A stretch of 64,000 nucleotides of DNA from Glycomyces sp. NRRL B-16210. GTDB lineage: Bacteria > Actinomycetota > Actinomycetes > Mycobacteriales > Micromonosporaceae. A model generated the notes under the pieces. The model was not told the DNA's origin. It ran no database searches and was given only the letters and a program-made list of their open reading frames with translations. The position numbers and the translations under genes are program-made. Positions 7,812-16,179 of this stretch are shown in pieces; the stretch's first letter is position 1, and each line of letters starts with the position of its first letter. The stretch covers positions 445,532 through 509,531 of the forward strand of contig NZ_JOGR01000010.1 of NCBI RefSeq assembly GCF_000719515.1, given 5' to 3'.

Positions 7812-8846
7812 ATGGCTTTCGACGCCGACAGCGTCAAGATCGGCCGCCGCGGCCTGCTCGCGGGCGGCGGCGCCCTCGGACTCACCGGAGTGCTCGCCGC
7901 GTGCGGCACCGACGACGGCGACGACGCCGACGGCGGATCGGGCGGCTCCTGGTCCTTCACCGACGACAGCGGCGCCACCGTCGAACTCGACGCCGTGCCC
8001 ACCAAGATCGTCGCCTTCACCGGACTCGCCGCCGCCATCCACGACTTCGGCATCACCCCCACCGGCGTCTTCGGGCCGACGGTCAACGAGGACGGCAGCG
8101 CCACCACCCAGGCCGGGAACCTGCCGGTCGGCGACATCGAGATCATCGGCAACTCCTGGGGCGAGTTCGACCTCGAGGCGTACGTGACCCTCGAACCGCA
8201 GATCATCGCCACCCACTTCTTCCGCGACCCGTCCTCGCTGTGGTACGTGCCCGAGGAGCGCGCCGACGAGATCACCGACCTCGCCGAGCCCGTGCTGCTC
8301 GCCGCCGACGACGGCGAGAGCCACCTCGGCGACGTGATCGAGCGCCACGCCGCCTTCGCCGAGAGCCTCGGCGCCGACCTCGAATCCGAGGAGAACCTCG
8401 CCGCCAAGGAGCGCTACGACGCCGCCGTCGCCGCCCTCCAGGAGGCGGTGGCCGACAACCCCGTCACCGTCCTGGCCTGCTCGGCCGCGGCCGACTTCTT
8501 CTGGGTCTCCAACCCCGAGAGCTACCCGGACCTGCGGCTGTTCACAAGCCTCGGGCTCGAGGTCATCGTGCCCGAGAACCCCGACGTGGAGGGCGGCTCG
8601 TACTTCGAGAACCTCTCGTGGGAGAACGTCGACACCTACCAGGCCGACGTGCTGCTGCTCGACTCGCGCGAGGTGGCCATCCAGCCCGACGCGCTGGCCG
8701 AGTTCCCCACCTGGAACGCGCTCCCGGCCGTCCAGGAGGGGCAGATCGTCGGCTGGAACTCCGAGCCGACGTTCTCGTACGCGGGCTCGGCGCCGCACAT
8801 CGAGGCCCTCGCCGAGGCGATCTCGAACGCCAAGAAGCTCATCTGA
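7812..8846 (+). CDS. Iron-siderophore ABC transporter substrate-binding lipoprotein, paralogue
   Basis: A 344-residue lipoprotein with a twin-arginine signal (KIGRRGLLAGGG) and a lipobox at C31 (VLAAC), followed by an acidic, Gly-rich linker and a FepB-type binding fold. It parallels the preceding gene along its whole length: WSFTDD, KIVAFTGLAAAIHDFG, NSWGEFDLEAYV, WYVPEERADEI and FPTWNALPAVQEGQIVGWN. The start is ATG 7812, with AGGAG eight bases upstream. Its separate iron box suggests the two proteins may serve different ligands or different levels of iron limitation. A strong hairpin follows the stop. Confidence 0.9.
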   Translation: MAFDADSVKIGRRGLLAGGGALGLTGVLAACGTDDGDDADGGSGGSWSFTDDSGATVELDAVPTKIVAFTGLAAAIHDFGITPTGVFGPTVNEDGSATTQAGNLPVGDIEIIGNSWGEFDLEAYVTLEPQIIATHFFRDPSSLWYVPEERADEITDLAEPVLLAADDGESHLGDVIERHAAFAESLGADLESEENLAAKERYDAAVAALQEAVADNPVTVLACSAAADFFWVSNPESYPDLRLFTSLGLEVIVPENPDVEGGSYFENLSWENVDTYQADVLLLDSREVAIQPDALAEFPTWNALPAVQEGQIVGWNSEPTFSYAGSAPHIEALAEAISNAKKLI

Positions 8847-8874
8847 AGGCCCACAACTGAATAATGCAAAGTGA

Positions 8875-8910
8875 GAAGGGGCGGGACCGCCAGCCGGGTC
8901 CCGCCCCTTC
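8875..8910. terminator. Bidirectional hairpin terminator
   Basis: A perfect 14-bp inverted repeat (8875-8888 and 8897-8910, eight-base loop) lies between the convergent binding-protein and nuclease genes. It has A residues on one flank and a short T run on the other (CCCCTTCGTT). Confidence 0.75.
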
Positions 8911-8936
8911 GTTGCCGCCCGCGCCGGGCTTCGCGG

Positions 8937-11177
8937 CTAGCGCAGGCGGAGGGTGACGACCTCGGGGTCGTGGTCGGAGACGCCGTAGGCGCCGTAGGCG
9001 GGCTCCTCGCCGAACGCGTACGCGTCGGCGGGGTAATCGGAGTTGAGGTGCGCCGACACCGCCGACTCGACCTTCCGCAGCAGGTGCGGAGAGGCCCAGA
9101 GCTGGTCGATCGTCTGCGCCTGGCCCATGAAGGTGTAGGAGTAGGCGGCCTCCGGGTGGGCCTCCAGCGAGAGGTCGTACAGGTTGGAGAGCCCCGAGTC
9201 CTCGTAAAGGCCGGCGAGCTGGTCGGACGGGCCGGTCCAGTCCCCCGCGATGGTCTGCCCCTCGGCGAACGGGTCGTCCGGGCGCGGGAAGACGTTGAGG
9301 TCCCCGCCGGCCAGGATGTTCGCCTTGCGGTCGTGATCGAGGATCGCGGCGCTGATCGCGGCCAGGTAGTTCGCCTGCTCGGTGCGGTGCAGCACCCGCG
9401 AGTCCGGGCCCGAGGAGAAGTGGTTGTTGATCAGGTAGATCTCCTCGGTCTTCTTGCCGCGGGCGTCCTTGAGGTGGAACTTGGCCACCTGGGAGGGGCG
9501 GCTGAACACGTCGAAGCCGTTGCAGGCGAACACGCCCGAGTTCGTGCACTGCTCGACCACCGCGTCCGGCAGAGCAGCGTTGAGCGCCTTGGGGTTCTCC
9601 ACGTCGGCGTTGATCGCGTCGGGCTCGGTCGGGTAGTCCACCTCCGGGCTCGAACCGAAGACCGGGTCCCAGTGCTTCACCTTGGACGGTTCGGCGAGCT
9701 TGGGCTGGTAGAGGAAACCGGTCATGATGCCGCGGGTGTCGGCCGAGTCGAGGTCGCCGAGCGCCTTGTAGGTGGGGCCCCCGTACTCGGCGATGAGGAG
9801 CGCCAGTTCCTGGAGCGAGTCGGGCGCGCCGTCGCTGTGCTCGTTGGCCTCGCCGGTGTTGACCAGGTCGCAGACCAGGCGGTCCTCGCCGAGGTCCGAA
9901 CGCTTGGTCCACTTCGGATTGACCGAGCACACGTCCTGCGCCTCGCCCTCCTGGGTCATGAGGATCGCCGGGCTGTGCAGGTCGTCCACGATCTGCGCGG
10001 CCTCGCGCTCCATGCGCGCCTCGTACTCCTCGTACGTGGCGGGCACGTAGTCGAAGGGCGGGTTGACGTTCCCTTCGGGGTCCTCGGGGTCCACGCAGCC
10101 CTCGTCGCCTTCGAAGTCGCACTCGGAGTTCGGGTTGTCGCGCGTGTCGTAGAGGTTCTCGATGTTGTACGAGCCGATCGCGACCTCGTGGCGGCCGGCC
10201 GGCTCGACCGGGTTGTTCGCCGCCGGCTCCAATCCGCCTTCGAGCACCAGGTTCTCGGCGACCTCGACGGTGTACTTCGCGTACGAGAGGTAGACGCCGC
10301 CGGTGGCGGCCTCGGTGATGACGTCGAAGGTCTTGGCCGGGGCGATGATCGAGTCCAAAGTGCCCTCGGTCGCGCGGATGCCCAAGTCCCCCAGGACGAA
10401 CAGGTAGCCGTTGCCGTCGTCGAAGGCGCCCTCGACGGTGTCGAGCGGGTGCGCGTCGCGGAAGGCGCGGGCGGCGTAGCCGTCCTGCTGGGCCGCCGCG
10501 GCGTCGCCGCGCATGGCCCAGACCTCGCCGCCGGTGGAGGCGTACACGTCGCGCCCGGCGGTGACCACCGAGTCGGCCGGGACGGTCATCTGCATCCCGA
10601 GGTGGCGGCGGAAGTACTCGGTGGACGCGGTCTTGTCGTCGGGCGGGTCGATCTCCACCGAGGCGACCTCGGCGAGCGGGTCGAGCCCGGTCGCGACCAC
10701 GTCGTACACATAGGCGGAGCCGCCGCTGAACTGGGTGTTCCCGTAGTAGTCGCCGACGACGGCGCGCACCACGATCTCCTCGCCCACGCTCACGGTCCAG
10801 TTCGCGCCCAGCTCGGCCTGCGCGGGCGAGCCTTCGAGGGTGCGGACGGTCGTGAACTGGTTGTTGAACACGAAGATCCCGTCCGAGGAGAGCGGGTCGC
10901 CGTCGGTGGCGCCCTCGCGCTCCTGGAGGAAGAAGCCCCGGTTGCCCGCCGGGTCCAGGGTCTCCTGGGTGACCACGCCCTGCACGTAGACCGTCTCGCC
11001 GGCCAACGGGGAAGAGAAGTCGGTGTCGCCGTCGGCGATCGCGCCCTGCACCTCTCCGATGTGGACGATGTCGATGCCAGTCTGGGCCTGGGCCGCGAAC
11101 GCGAAGCCGGAGGCGCCGATGACCGCCGCGGCCGCTGTCGCCGCCGCGAGGCGGGCGCGTCGTCTGAGGGACTGCAC
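8937..11177 (-). CDS. Secreted ExeM/NucH-type endonuclease with endonuclease/exonuclease/phosphatase domain
   Basis: A 746-residue exported nuclease. A Sec-type signal with a basic start and an Ala-rich core covers about residues 1-32 and ends AAQAQ. An N-terminal OB-like region (about 35-140; VQGVVTQETLDPAGNRGFFLQE) is typical of ExeM/NucH extracellular nucleases. The endonuclease/exonuclease/phosphatase domain (about 330-746) shows SYNIENLYD, NNHFSSGPDS, LAGGDLNVFPRPDD and the terminal catalytic SDHDPEVV. It probably degrades extracellular DNA to release nutrients such as phosphate. GTG 11177 was chosen because GGAG lies upstream and the signal peptide follows directly. It is a single gene, flanked by strong hairpins on both sides. 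Confidence 0.85.
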   Translation of the reverse strand: MQSLRRRARLAAATAAAAVIGASGFAFAAQAQTGIDIVHIGEVQGAIADGDTDFSSPLAGETVYVQGVVTQETLDPAGNRGFFLQEREGATDGDPLSSDGIFVFNNQFTTVRTLEGSPAQAELGANWTVSVGEEIVVRAVVGDYYGNTQFSGGSAYVYDVVATGLDPLAEVASVEIDPPDDKTASTEYFRRHLGMQMTVPADSVVTAGRDVYASTGGEVWAMRGDAAAAQQDGYAARAFRDAHPLDTVEGAFDDGNGYLFVLGDLGIRATEGTLDSIIAPAKTFDVITEAATGGVYLSYAKYTVEVAENLVLEGGLEPAANNPVEPAGRHEVAIGSYNIENLYDTRDNPNSECDFEGDEGCVDPEDPEGNVNPPFDYVPATYEEYEARMEREAAQIVDDLHSPAILMTQEGEAQDVCSVNPKWTKRSDLGEDRLVCDLVNTGEANEHSDGAPDSLQELALLIAEYGGPTYKALGDLDSADTRGIMTGFLYQPKLAEPSKVKHWDPVFGSSPEVDYPTEPDAINADVENPKALNAALPDAVVEQCTNSGVFACNGFDVFSRPSQVAKFHLKDARGKKTEEIYLINNHFSSGPDSRVLHRTEQANYLAAISAAILDHDRKANILAGGDLNVFPRPDDPFAEGQTIAGDWTGPSDQLAGLYEDSGLSNLYDLSLEAHPEAAYSYTFMGQAQTIDQLWASPHLLRKVESAVSAHLNSDYPADAYAFGEEPAYGAYGVSDHDPEVVTLRLR

Positions 11178-11340
11178 GGGGGAAGCTCCAATGCTCGTCG
11201 CAATGCCTGGTGATGGTGCCCCGCTGCGCGAAAGGCAGGATGATGGGGCGGCCTCCACTCAACCGCACCGCCGGGACGAATGCAAGGCTTCCGGATGAAT
11301 TCCTCGTATCATCCCATGTCTACCTGGAGCCGGACATGAC

Positions 11341-11372
11341 GAAGGCGGGGCCCTGGGAGCAGCCCCGCCTTC
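11341..11372. terminator. Hairpin terminator after the PL11 gene
   Basis: A perfect 11-bp inverted repeat (11341-11351 and 11362-11372, ten-base loop) lies just downstream of the rhamnogalacturonan lyase stop codon on the minus strand. The lower strand continues with TTCG. Confidence 0.65.
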
Positions 11373-11389
11373 GCGTCCGTGGCGGCCGG

Positions 11390-13720
11390 TTAACGCCCGC
11401 GGTGTTTCGGAGTGCGGTAGTCGGGCACCGTCACCTCGCCGAAGTCCATGTCCGAGGCCAGGTAGAAGCTCGTGTACTGCGGCTGGTTGTAGGTGGTCTG
11501 CTGGTTCGCCACGCCGACGCGGTACTGCGGGTCGTGCATGAGCGTGAACAGCTTGTGGTCGGTGACCTCGGTGGAGAGGTAGACGCGGATCGCGCTGGAG
11601 TCGGTGGTGCGCACCAGCAGCTCCTCGCGCCAGTCGCCGAGCACGTCGGCCACCAGGCCCGGGTTGCCCTTGGTCCAGTTGTTCGTCAGGGTCCCTTCGG
11701 CCTCCAGGAGCACGCCCCGCGTCCAGTCGTCGATCGTCGGCGTCTGGAGCACGTCGGTGGCCGTGCCGTTGACGAACTGCGTGGTGAGGTCCGCCGACCA
11801 GCGGATGCTCATGTTGGTGCCGGGCGCCGCGCCCGGGATCGGCTCCCCGGCGGCGGTGAACAGGCCCTCGGGATCGCCGGCCTCGTTGGGCGGCAAGGAG
11901 GCCCAGGCCTCCAGGCCCGGGATCGACGGGTCGATGTCGCCGACCATGCCGCGGCCGGTGTCGCGGCCGGTGTAGCCGCCCCACAGGACCTCCCCGGTGG
12001 CGGCGTCGCGCATCGCGTAGCCGTAGGGGGCCCAGGTGCCGCCCTCGAAGACCGAGAAGATCTCCAGGCCCTCGTTGTCGGGGTCGAAGTCCCCCACGTG
12101 GAGGGCGTCGCCGTGGCCGAGCTTGGCCCAGGCGCCGGGGTTGGCCGAGTCCTCGGGCATGGTCGCGTACGAGGAGTACAGCAGCGAGCCGTCGTCGTCG
12201 AGCGTGGCCGCGCCGTAGATGATCTCCTGCTTGCCGTCGCCGTCCACATCGGCCACGCTCAGCGAGTGGTCGCCCTGCGTGGTCAGCGTGCCCCACTCGG
12301 GGTCGGGGCCCTCGACGCCGTGGGGGCCGTCGTTGAACGGGTTGGACATCGGGGCGTGGCCCGAATCGGCCTGCCAGCGCTGGGTCAGACGCTTGCCGTC
12401 CCAGTCGAAGGCGGTGATCGTGGTCCGCGTGTAGTAGCCGCGGGCGAAGATCGCCGACGGGTGCTTGCCGTCGAGATAGGCGACGCCCGACAGGAAGCGG
12501 TCGACGCGGTTGCCCGGCTCGATGCGGCCCATGGCGTAGTCGCCCCACAGGAGGCCGTCGTCGCCGCGCTCGACCGGGAAGTCGATCGTCTTGAGCTCCT
12601 TGCCGGTCTTGCCGTCGAACACCGTGAGGTACTCGGGGCCGGACAGGATGAAGCCCTCGAAGTTGCGCAGCTGGTTGTTGCCCGAGCGCGCGGGGGCGTA
12701 GACGTCGATGAAGTAATCGGCGAGCGTCTCGGCGTCCTCTTGCGACAGCGGGTAGTCGAAGTCGAACTCCTCCTCGGCGCCGAGGGCGGCCTCGATGGTG
12801 GCGGGCCAGTTCCCGTCCACGACCTCGGGGTGCTGGTCCCAGCTCTGGAAGATGCCGACCAGGTGGTCGTAGTAGCCCTCGGCGGAGAGCCGGTAGTCGT
12901 CGGAGTGGGAGACCCCGGCGTTGACGTCCTCGCGGGGCAGGGTGATGTAGCGGGTCTTCCCGCCCTTGCCGTAGGACGTGGTCTTCGTCCCCGGGGCGGT
13001 CTTGAGCATGACCTCGGCGATGCCGTCGCCGTCGAAGTCGTAGACGTCGAACTGGGTGTAGTGCGCGCCGGCGCGGATGTTCACGCCGAGGTCGATGCGC
13101 CACAGGAGGTCGCCCTCCTGCGTGTAGGCGTCGAGGTAGACCGGGCCGGTGTAGCCGACCTGGGAGACGTCCTTGGAGTTCGAGGGGTCCCACTTGACGA
13201 CGTACTCGTACTGGCCGTCGCCGTCGAGGTCGCCGGGGCTGATGTCGTTGGCGGAGTACGTATAGCTCTCGCCGGCGGGGGTGACGCCGTCGGCGGGCTT
13301 CTGGAGCGGGATGTCGAGGAAGGCCTCGGACCAGGGAGTGACGGTGTCGGAGGCGCCGCCGCCGCGCTTGTCGGCGACGACCTTGTACTTCGACCGGTCC
13401 TTGCCCTTGACGTCCAAGAAGTTGGTCGAGTCCGAGACGGTGGCGATCTGCTTGCCGTCCCGGTAGACCTTGAAATTGACACCGGTCAACCCTGAATCGT
13501 TATAACCGGTCACCTCGTCGGCGAGCAGCCGCCAACTGAGGAAGACACCGCCGTCGACCTTGGCCGCGACCAGGCCGCGGTCGAGCCGCTCGAGCTGGAT
13601 CTTGTCGCCGTGGCCGCCGTGGCCGCCATGGCCCTGGACGGAGGCCGTGACCCCGGCCCCGGCCAGCGCACCGACCAGCGATACCGCGACGATCTTGCGA
13701 AACATTGTGGGGGGACTCAT
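11390..13720 (-). CDS. Secreted rhamnogalacturonan endolyase, polysaccharide lyase family 11
   Basis: A 776-residue secreted lyase related to Bacillus YesW/YesX, cleaving the rhamnose-galacturonate backbone of pectin RG-I by beta-elimination. After a signal peptide (about residues 6-30) and a His/Gly-rich stretch (HGGHGGHG), a fibronectin-like domain (VFLSWRLLADEVTGYN) leads into the eight-bladed propeller. The propeller shows several Ca2+-binding loops (DLDGDGQYEYV, DFDGDGIAEVM, DVDGDGKQEII) and the conserved PTIDDWTRG and NWTKGNPGLVADVLGDWREELL segments. ATG 13720 is preceded by GAGGAG. The promoter and operator upstream match those of the uptake operon at 22-30 kb, so the gene probably belongs to that regulon despite being 16 kb away. 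Confidence 0.92.
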   Translation of the reverse strand: MSPPTMFRKIVAVSLVGALAGAGVTASVQGHGGHGGHGDKIQLERLDRGLVAAKVDGGVFLSWRLLADEVTGYNDSGLTGVNFKVYRDGKQIATVSDSTNFLDVKGKDRSKYKVVADKRGGGASDTVTPWSEAFLDIPLQKPADGVTPAGESYTYSANDISPGDLDGDGQYEYVVKWDPSNSKDVSQVGYTGPVYLDAYTQEGDLLWRIDLGVNIRAGAHYTQFDVYDFDGDGIAEVMLKTAPGTKTTSYGKGGKTRYITLPREDVNAGVSHSDDYRLSAEGYYDHLVGIFQSWDQHPEVVDGNWPATIEAALGAEEEFDFDYPLSQEDAETLADYFIDVYAPARSGNNQLRNFEGFILSGPEYLTVFDGKTGKELKTIDFPVERGDDGLLWGDYAMGRIEPGNRVDRFLSGVAYLDGKHPSAIFARGYYTRTTITAFDWDGKRLTQRWQADSGHAPMSNPFNDGPHGVEGPDPEWGTLTTQGDHSLSVADVDGDGKQEIIYGAATLDDDGSLLYSSYATMPEDSANPGAWAKLGHGDALHVGDFDPDNEGLEIFSVFEGGTWAPYGYAMRDAATGEVLWGGYTGRDTGRGMVGDIDPSIPGLEAWASLPPNEAGDPEGLFTAAGEPIPGAAPGTNMSIRWSADLTTQFVNGTATDVLQTPTIDDWTRGVLLEAEGTLTNNWTKGNPGLVADVLGDWREELLVRTTDSSAIRVYLSTEVTDHKLFTLMHDPQYRVGVANQQTTYNQPQYTSFYLASDMDFGEVTVPDYRTPKHRGR

Positions 13721-13798
13721 CGAAGGGGCTCCTCGATTGACTACGAGGCCAGTGGAAACGCGCCGAACGCCACGAGGGGGACGCCTCCCCAACCTCAA

Positions 13799-13849
13799 TT
13801 GAAACGATTTAACGCATCGAAGACTATCGACATCAATCGCCCCTGTCAA
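13799..13849 (-). promoter_or_regulatory. Promoter and LacI-like operator of the PL11 gene
   Basis: On the minus strand TTGACA (13849-13844) is followed after 17 bases by TAGTCT (13826-13821), a good sigma-70-type promoter. The predicted start is near 13814. The dyad TTGAAACGATTTAA (13799-13812 on the plus strand) lies immediately downstream, where a repressor would block transcription. The same motif in the same position precedes the uptake operon at 30.6 kb. Confidence 0.65.
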
Positions 13850-13931
13850 GATCCACCCTGTGACGGCCGGTACCCCGAACCCCCCACCGGACTCCCCCGA
13901 ACCCCAATCCGGTACAGTTACGCCTCGTCCC

Positions 13932-14006
13932 GGTCGATTAGCTCAGCGGGAGAGCACTCGCTTCACACGCGAGGGGTCACTGGTTCGATCCCAGTATCGA
14001 CCACCA
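13932..14006 (+). tRNA. tRNA-Val (anticodon CAC)
   Basis: The cloverleaf is complete: acceptor GGTCGAT/ATCGACC, D arm GCTC...GAGC, anticodon stem CTCGC/GCGAG with loop TTCACAC (anticodon CAC, reading GUG), and T arm ACTGG-TTCGATC-CCAGT. The discriminator A is followed by an encoded CCA. A Rho-independent terminator follows. Confidence 0.95.
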
Positions 14007-14019
14007 CGCCCGTTCTATT

Positions 14020-14057
14020 AGAACCCTGGTCCCTTGAATAGGAACTAGGGTTCTTTT
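14020..14057 (+). terminator. Rho-independent terminator of tRNA-Val
   Basis: AGAACCCT (14020-14027) pairs with AGGGTTCT (14047-14054), with an extra inner TCC/GGA pairing, and is followed by TTTT. The rest of the 297-base gap to the ThuA-like gene holds no convincing gene or site. Confidence 0.8.
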
Positions 14058-14303
14058 CGTGCCCGCCGTCCCGTGAACGGCACGGCAGCACTCCGCCTCG
14101 CTCCAACCCGTGTGCGTCATGAACACCTTCGGGGCGGGAAGCGCGGTCACGAACGTCCAGGCGGGGTTGTGCCTGGACGTGTCGGGTGGATGCTCGGGCC
14201 CGCCGTGTCGCAGCCCTTTGTTACCGTGCGCAGAAAGCTTGCGGCGACCCTGCGGGCCGCAATGCCACCCGTGTCTGTGAAGGAGACCCGAAAGTGCGAC
14301 CAG

Positions 14304-14999
14304 ATGGCTGACGCGCTGATCGTCCGAGGCGGTTGGGAGGGGCACGCGCCCGTCGAGGCGACGGAACTGTTCCTGCCCTTCCTGCGGGACAACGGATACA
14401 CCGTGCGCATCGAGGAGACCCGGGACGTGTACGCCGAGGATCTCGGCGCGGTCGACCTCATCGTCCAATGCGTCACCATGTCGGAGATAACCGAACCGCA
14501 GCTCGACGGCCTGCGGAACGCGGTCGCGGCGGGGACGGGACTCGTCGGCTGGCACGGCGGGATCGCCGACTCCTACCGCGCCTCCTCCAACTACCTCCAG
14601 CTCATCGGCGGCCAGTTCGCCTGCCACCCCTCCAAGGAGCCCCACCTGCTCGAAGGCGGCCAGGAGGACAACTACCTGCCGCACGCCATCGAGGTCACCG
14701 ACCTCGGCCGGGAGCATCCGATCACCCGCGGCATCGACGACTTCGAGCTGCACACCGAGCAGTACTGGGTACTGCACGACGACCTGATCGACGTCCTCGC
14801 CACGACCACGCACCCCACCCGGCCCTGGCACCCGTGGCATCGCCCGATCGTGTCCCCGGCGGTCTGGACGCGGCGATGGGGCGCCGGTCGCATCGTCGTC
14901 GCCACCCCCGGCCACAGCGTCGACGTGCTCCGGCACGAAAGCGTCCGCACCATCATCGAGAGGGGCATGCGGTGGGCGACCCGCACGGCATCGGCATAG
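14304..14999 (+). CDS. ThuA-like domain protein
   Basis: A 231-residue ThuA-like protein (class I glutamine-amidotransferase-like fold, without a recognisable catalytic triad). Family features are ALIVRGGWEGHAP at the start, LVGWHGGIADSYR, GGQFACHP and the final RIVVATPGHSVDVLRHESVRTIIERGMRWATR. ATG 14304 gives the usual family N-terminus; the AAGGAG at about 14279 is rather far (19 bases), so a GTG or ATG 27-42 bases further up remains possible. ThuA proteins are commonly paired with Gfo/Idh/MocA oxidoreductases in sugar catabolism, and here the next gene is exactly that and overlaps by 28 bases. The reaction is not established for this family. Confidence 0.85.
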   Translation: MADALIVRGGWEGHAPVEATELFLPFLRDNGYTVRIEETRDVYAEDLGAVDLIVQCVTMSEITEPQLDGLRNAVAAGTGLVGWHGGIADSYRASSNYLQLIGGQFACHPSKEPHLLEGGQEDNYLPHAIEVTDLGREHPITRGIDDFELHTEQYWVLHDDLIDVLATTTHPTRPWHPWHRPIVSPAVWTRRWGAGRIVVATPGHSVDVLRHESVRTIIERGMRWATRTASA

Positions 15000-16060
15000 T
15001 CGGCTTGGGGGCGATCTCCTCCCAGTACCTGGCGACGATCAAGGCGCACCCGCTCATCGAGGTCGTCGCCGTCGCGGATCTGAACCCGGCTCGGGCGGTC
15101 GAGGTCGCCGCCGAGACCGGGGCGAAGGCGGTCACGGTCGACGAACTCGTCAACGATCCCGAAGTGGGCACCGTCCTCAATCTCACGATCCCCGCGGCCC
15201 ACGCCGACGTCGCGCTCCGGGCGCTCGCGGGCGGCAAGCACGTGTACGGCGAGAAGCCGCTCGCGGCGGCCTTCGACGACGCCGAGCGCGTGGTCGAGGC
15301 CGCGAGAGACGCGGGCCTGGTGGTGGCAGGCGCCCCCGACACCGTGCTCGGCACGGGCATCCAGACGGCCAGGGACGCCGTCGATTCCGGGCGCATCGGC
15401 ACGCCCACTTCCGCGGCGGCCACCATGGTCGTCCCCGGGCACGAGCTGTGGCATCCGAACCCCGACTTCTACTACGCCGAGGGCGGCGGGCCGCTGCTCG
15501 ACATGGGGCCGTACTACGTCACGGCCCTCGTGCACCTGCTCGGCCCGGTCGTCTCGGTCTCCGGCGCCGCGAGCCGGTCCCGCGACGTCCGGACCATCCG
15601 CAGCGGACCGCGCGCCGGGGAGCGGGTCCCGGTCACCGTCGACACCCACGTGACGGGCCTCCTCCAGCACGCGGACGGTGCGGTGAGCACGATCCTGATG
15701 AGCTTCGACGGCGTCGCCACCGCGGCGCCCCCGATCGAGGTCCACGGCACCGAGGGATCGCTCACGGTCCCCGACCCGAACCAGTTCGACGGCGACGTGA
15801 CGCTCCGCCGGCTCGGTAGCGATCAGAACGTCGCGCTTCCCGCGAGCGCCGGTTACGCGGACGCCGGTCGCGGCATCGGCCTGATCGACATGCTGCTCGC
15901 CGACCCGGGCCGCCCGGCCCGGGCGAGCGGCGCCCTCGCGCTCCACACCCTCGAAGTCATGACCGCGGTGCTCCGGTCGGCCGCGGTGGGGCGTCGGCTC
16001 CCGGTGGTGACCTCGGTCGAACGCCCGAGCATCGTCCCGCTGACCGAACGCGCCTCCTGA
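14972..16060 (+). CDS. Gfo/Idh/MocA family oxidoreductase
   Basis: A 362-residue NAD(P)-dependent sugar oxidoreductase. The Rossmann motif GIVGLGAISSQYL is at the N-terminus. GGKHVYGEKPLA carries the conserved EKP motif near residue 93. The C-terminal alpha/beta domain includes GGGPLLDMGPYYV and a family Asp/His region. The start is GTG 14972, behind GAGAGG, 28 bases inside the ThuA-like gene, so the pair is co-translated. Likely substrates are sugars or inositol-like polyols, but none can be assigned. The Pro and Ser-rich segment VSGAASRSRDVRTIRSG is typical of members acting on larger glycosides. Confidence 0.88.
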   Translation: MGDPHGIGIVGLGAISSQYLATIKAHPLIEVVAVADLNPARAVEVAAETGAKAVTVDELVNDPEVGTVLNLTIPAAHADVALRALAGGKHVYGEKPLAAAFDDAERVVEAARDAGLVVAGAPDTVLGTGIQTARDAVDSGRIGTPTSAAATMVVPGHELWHPNPDFYYAEGGGPLLDMGPYYVTALVHLLGPVVSVSGAASRSRDVRTIRSGPRAGERVPVTVDTHVTGLLQHADGAVSTILMSFDGVATAAPPIEVHGTEGSLTVPDPNQFDGDVTLRRLGSDQNVALPASAGYADAGRGIGLIDMLLADPGRPARASGALALHTLEVMTAVLRSAAVGRRLPVVTSVERPSIVPLTERAS

Positions 16061-16061
16061 A

Positions 16062-16105
16062 ACGGTCGGGCGAGCTCCGCGCAGGCGTGCGGCCCACCCG
16101 ACCGT
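16062..16105. terminator. Possible convergent terminator hairpin
   Basis: ACGGTCGGG (16062-16070) pairs perfectly with CCCGACCGT (16097-16105) across a 26-base loop, in the 119-bp gap between the convergent oxidoreductase and ATP-grasp genes. There is no U-tract, so the call is tentative. Confidence 0.4.
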
Positions 16106-16179
16106 CGCGATCCCGCGGCGAACTGCGCCACCGGCCGAGCGGCCCGTCCGATCCGTTCCGACCGGTAAAGGCGCGGGAC

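Noticed and set aside
13610..14041. A frame running through the tRNA gene
   Set aside because: It overlaps a perfect tRNA and its terminator and shows no domain.
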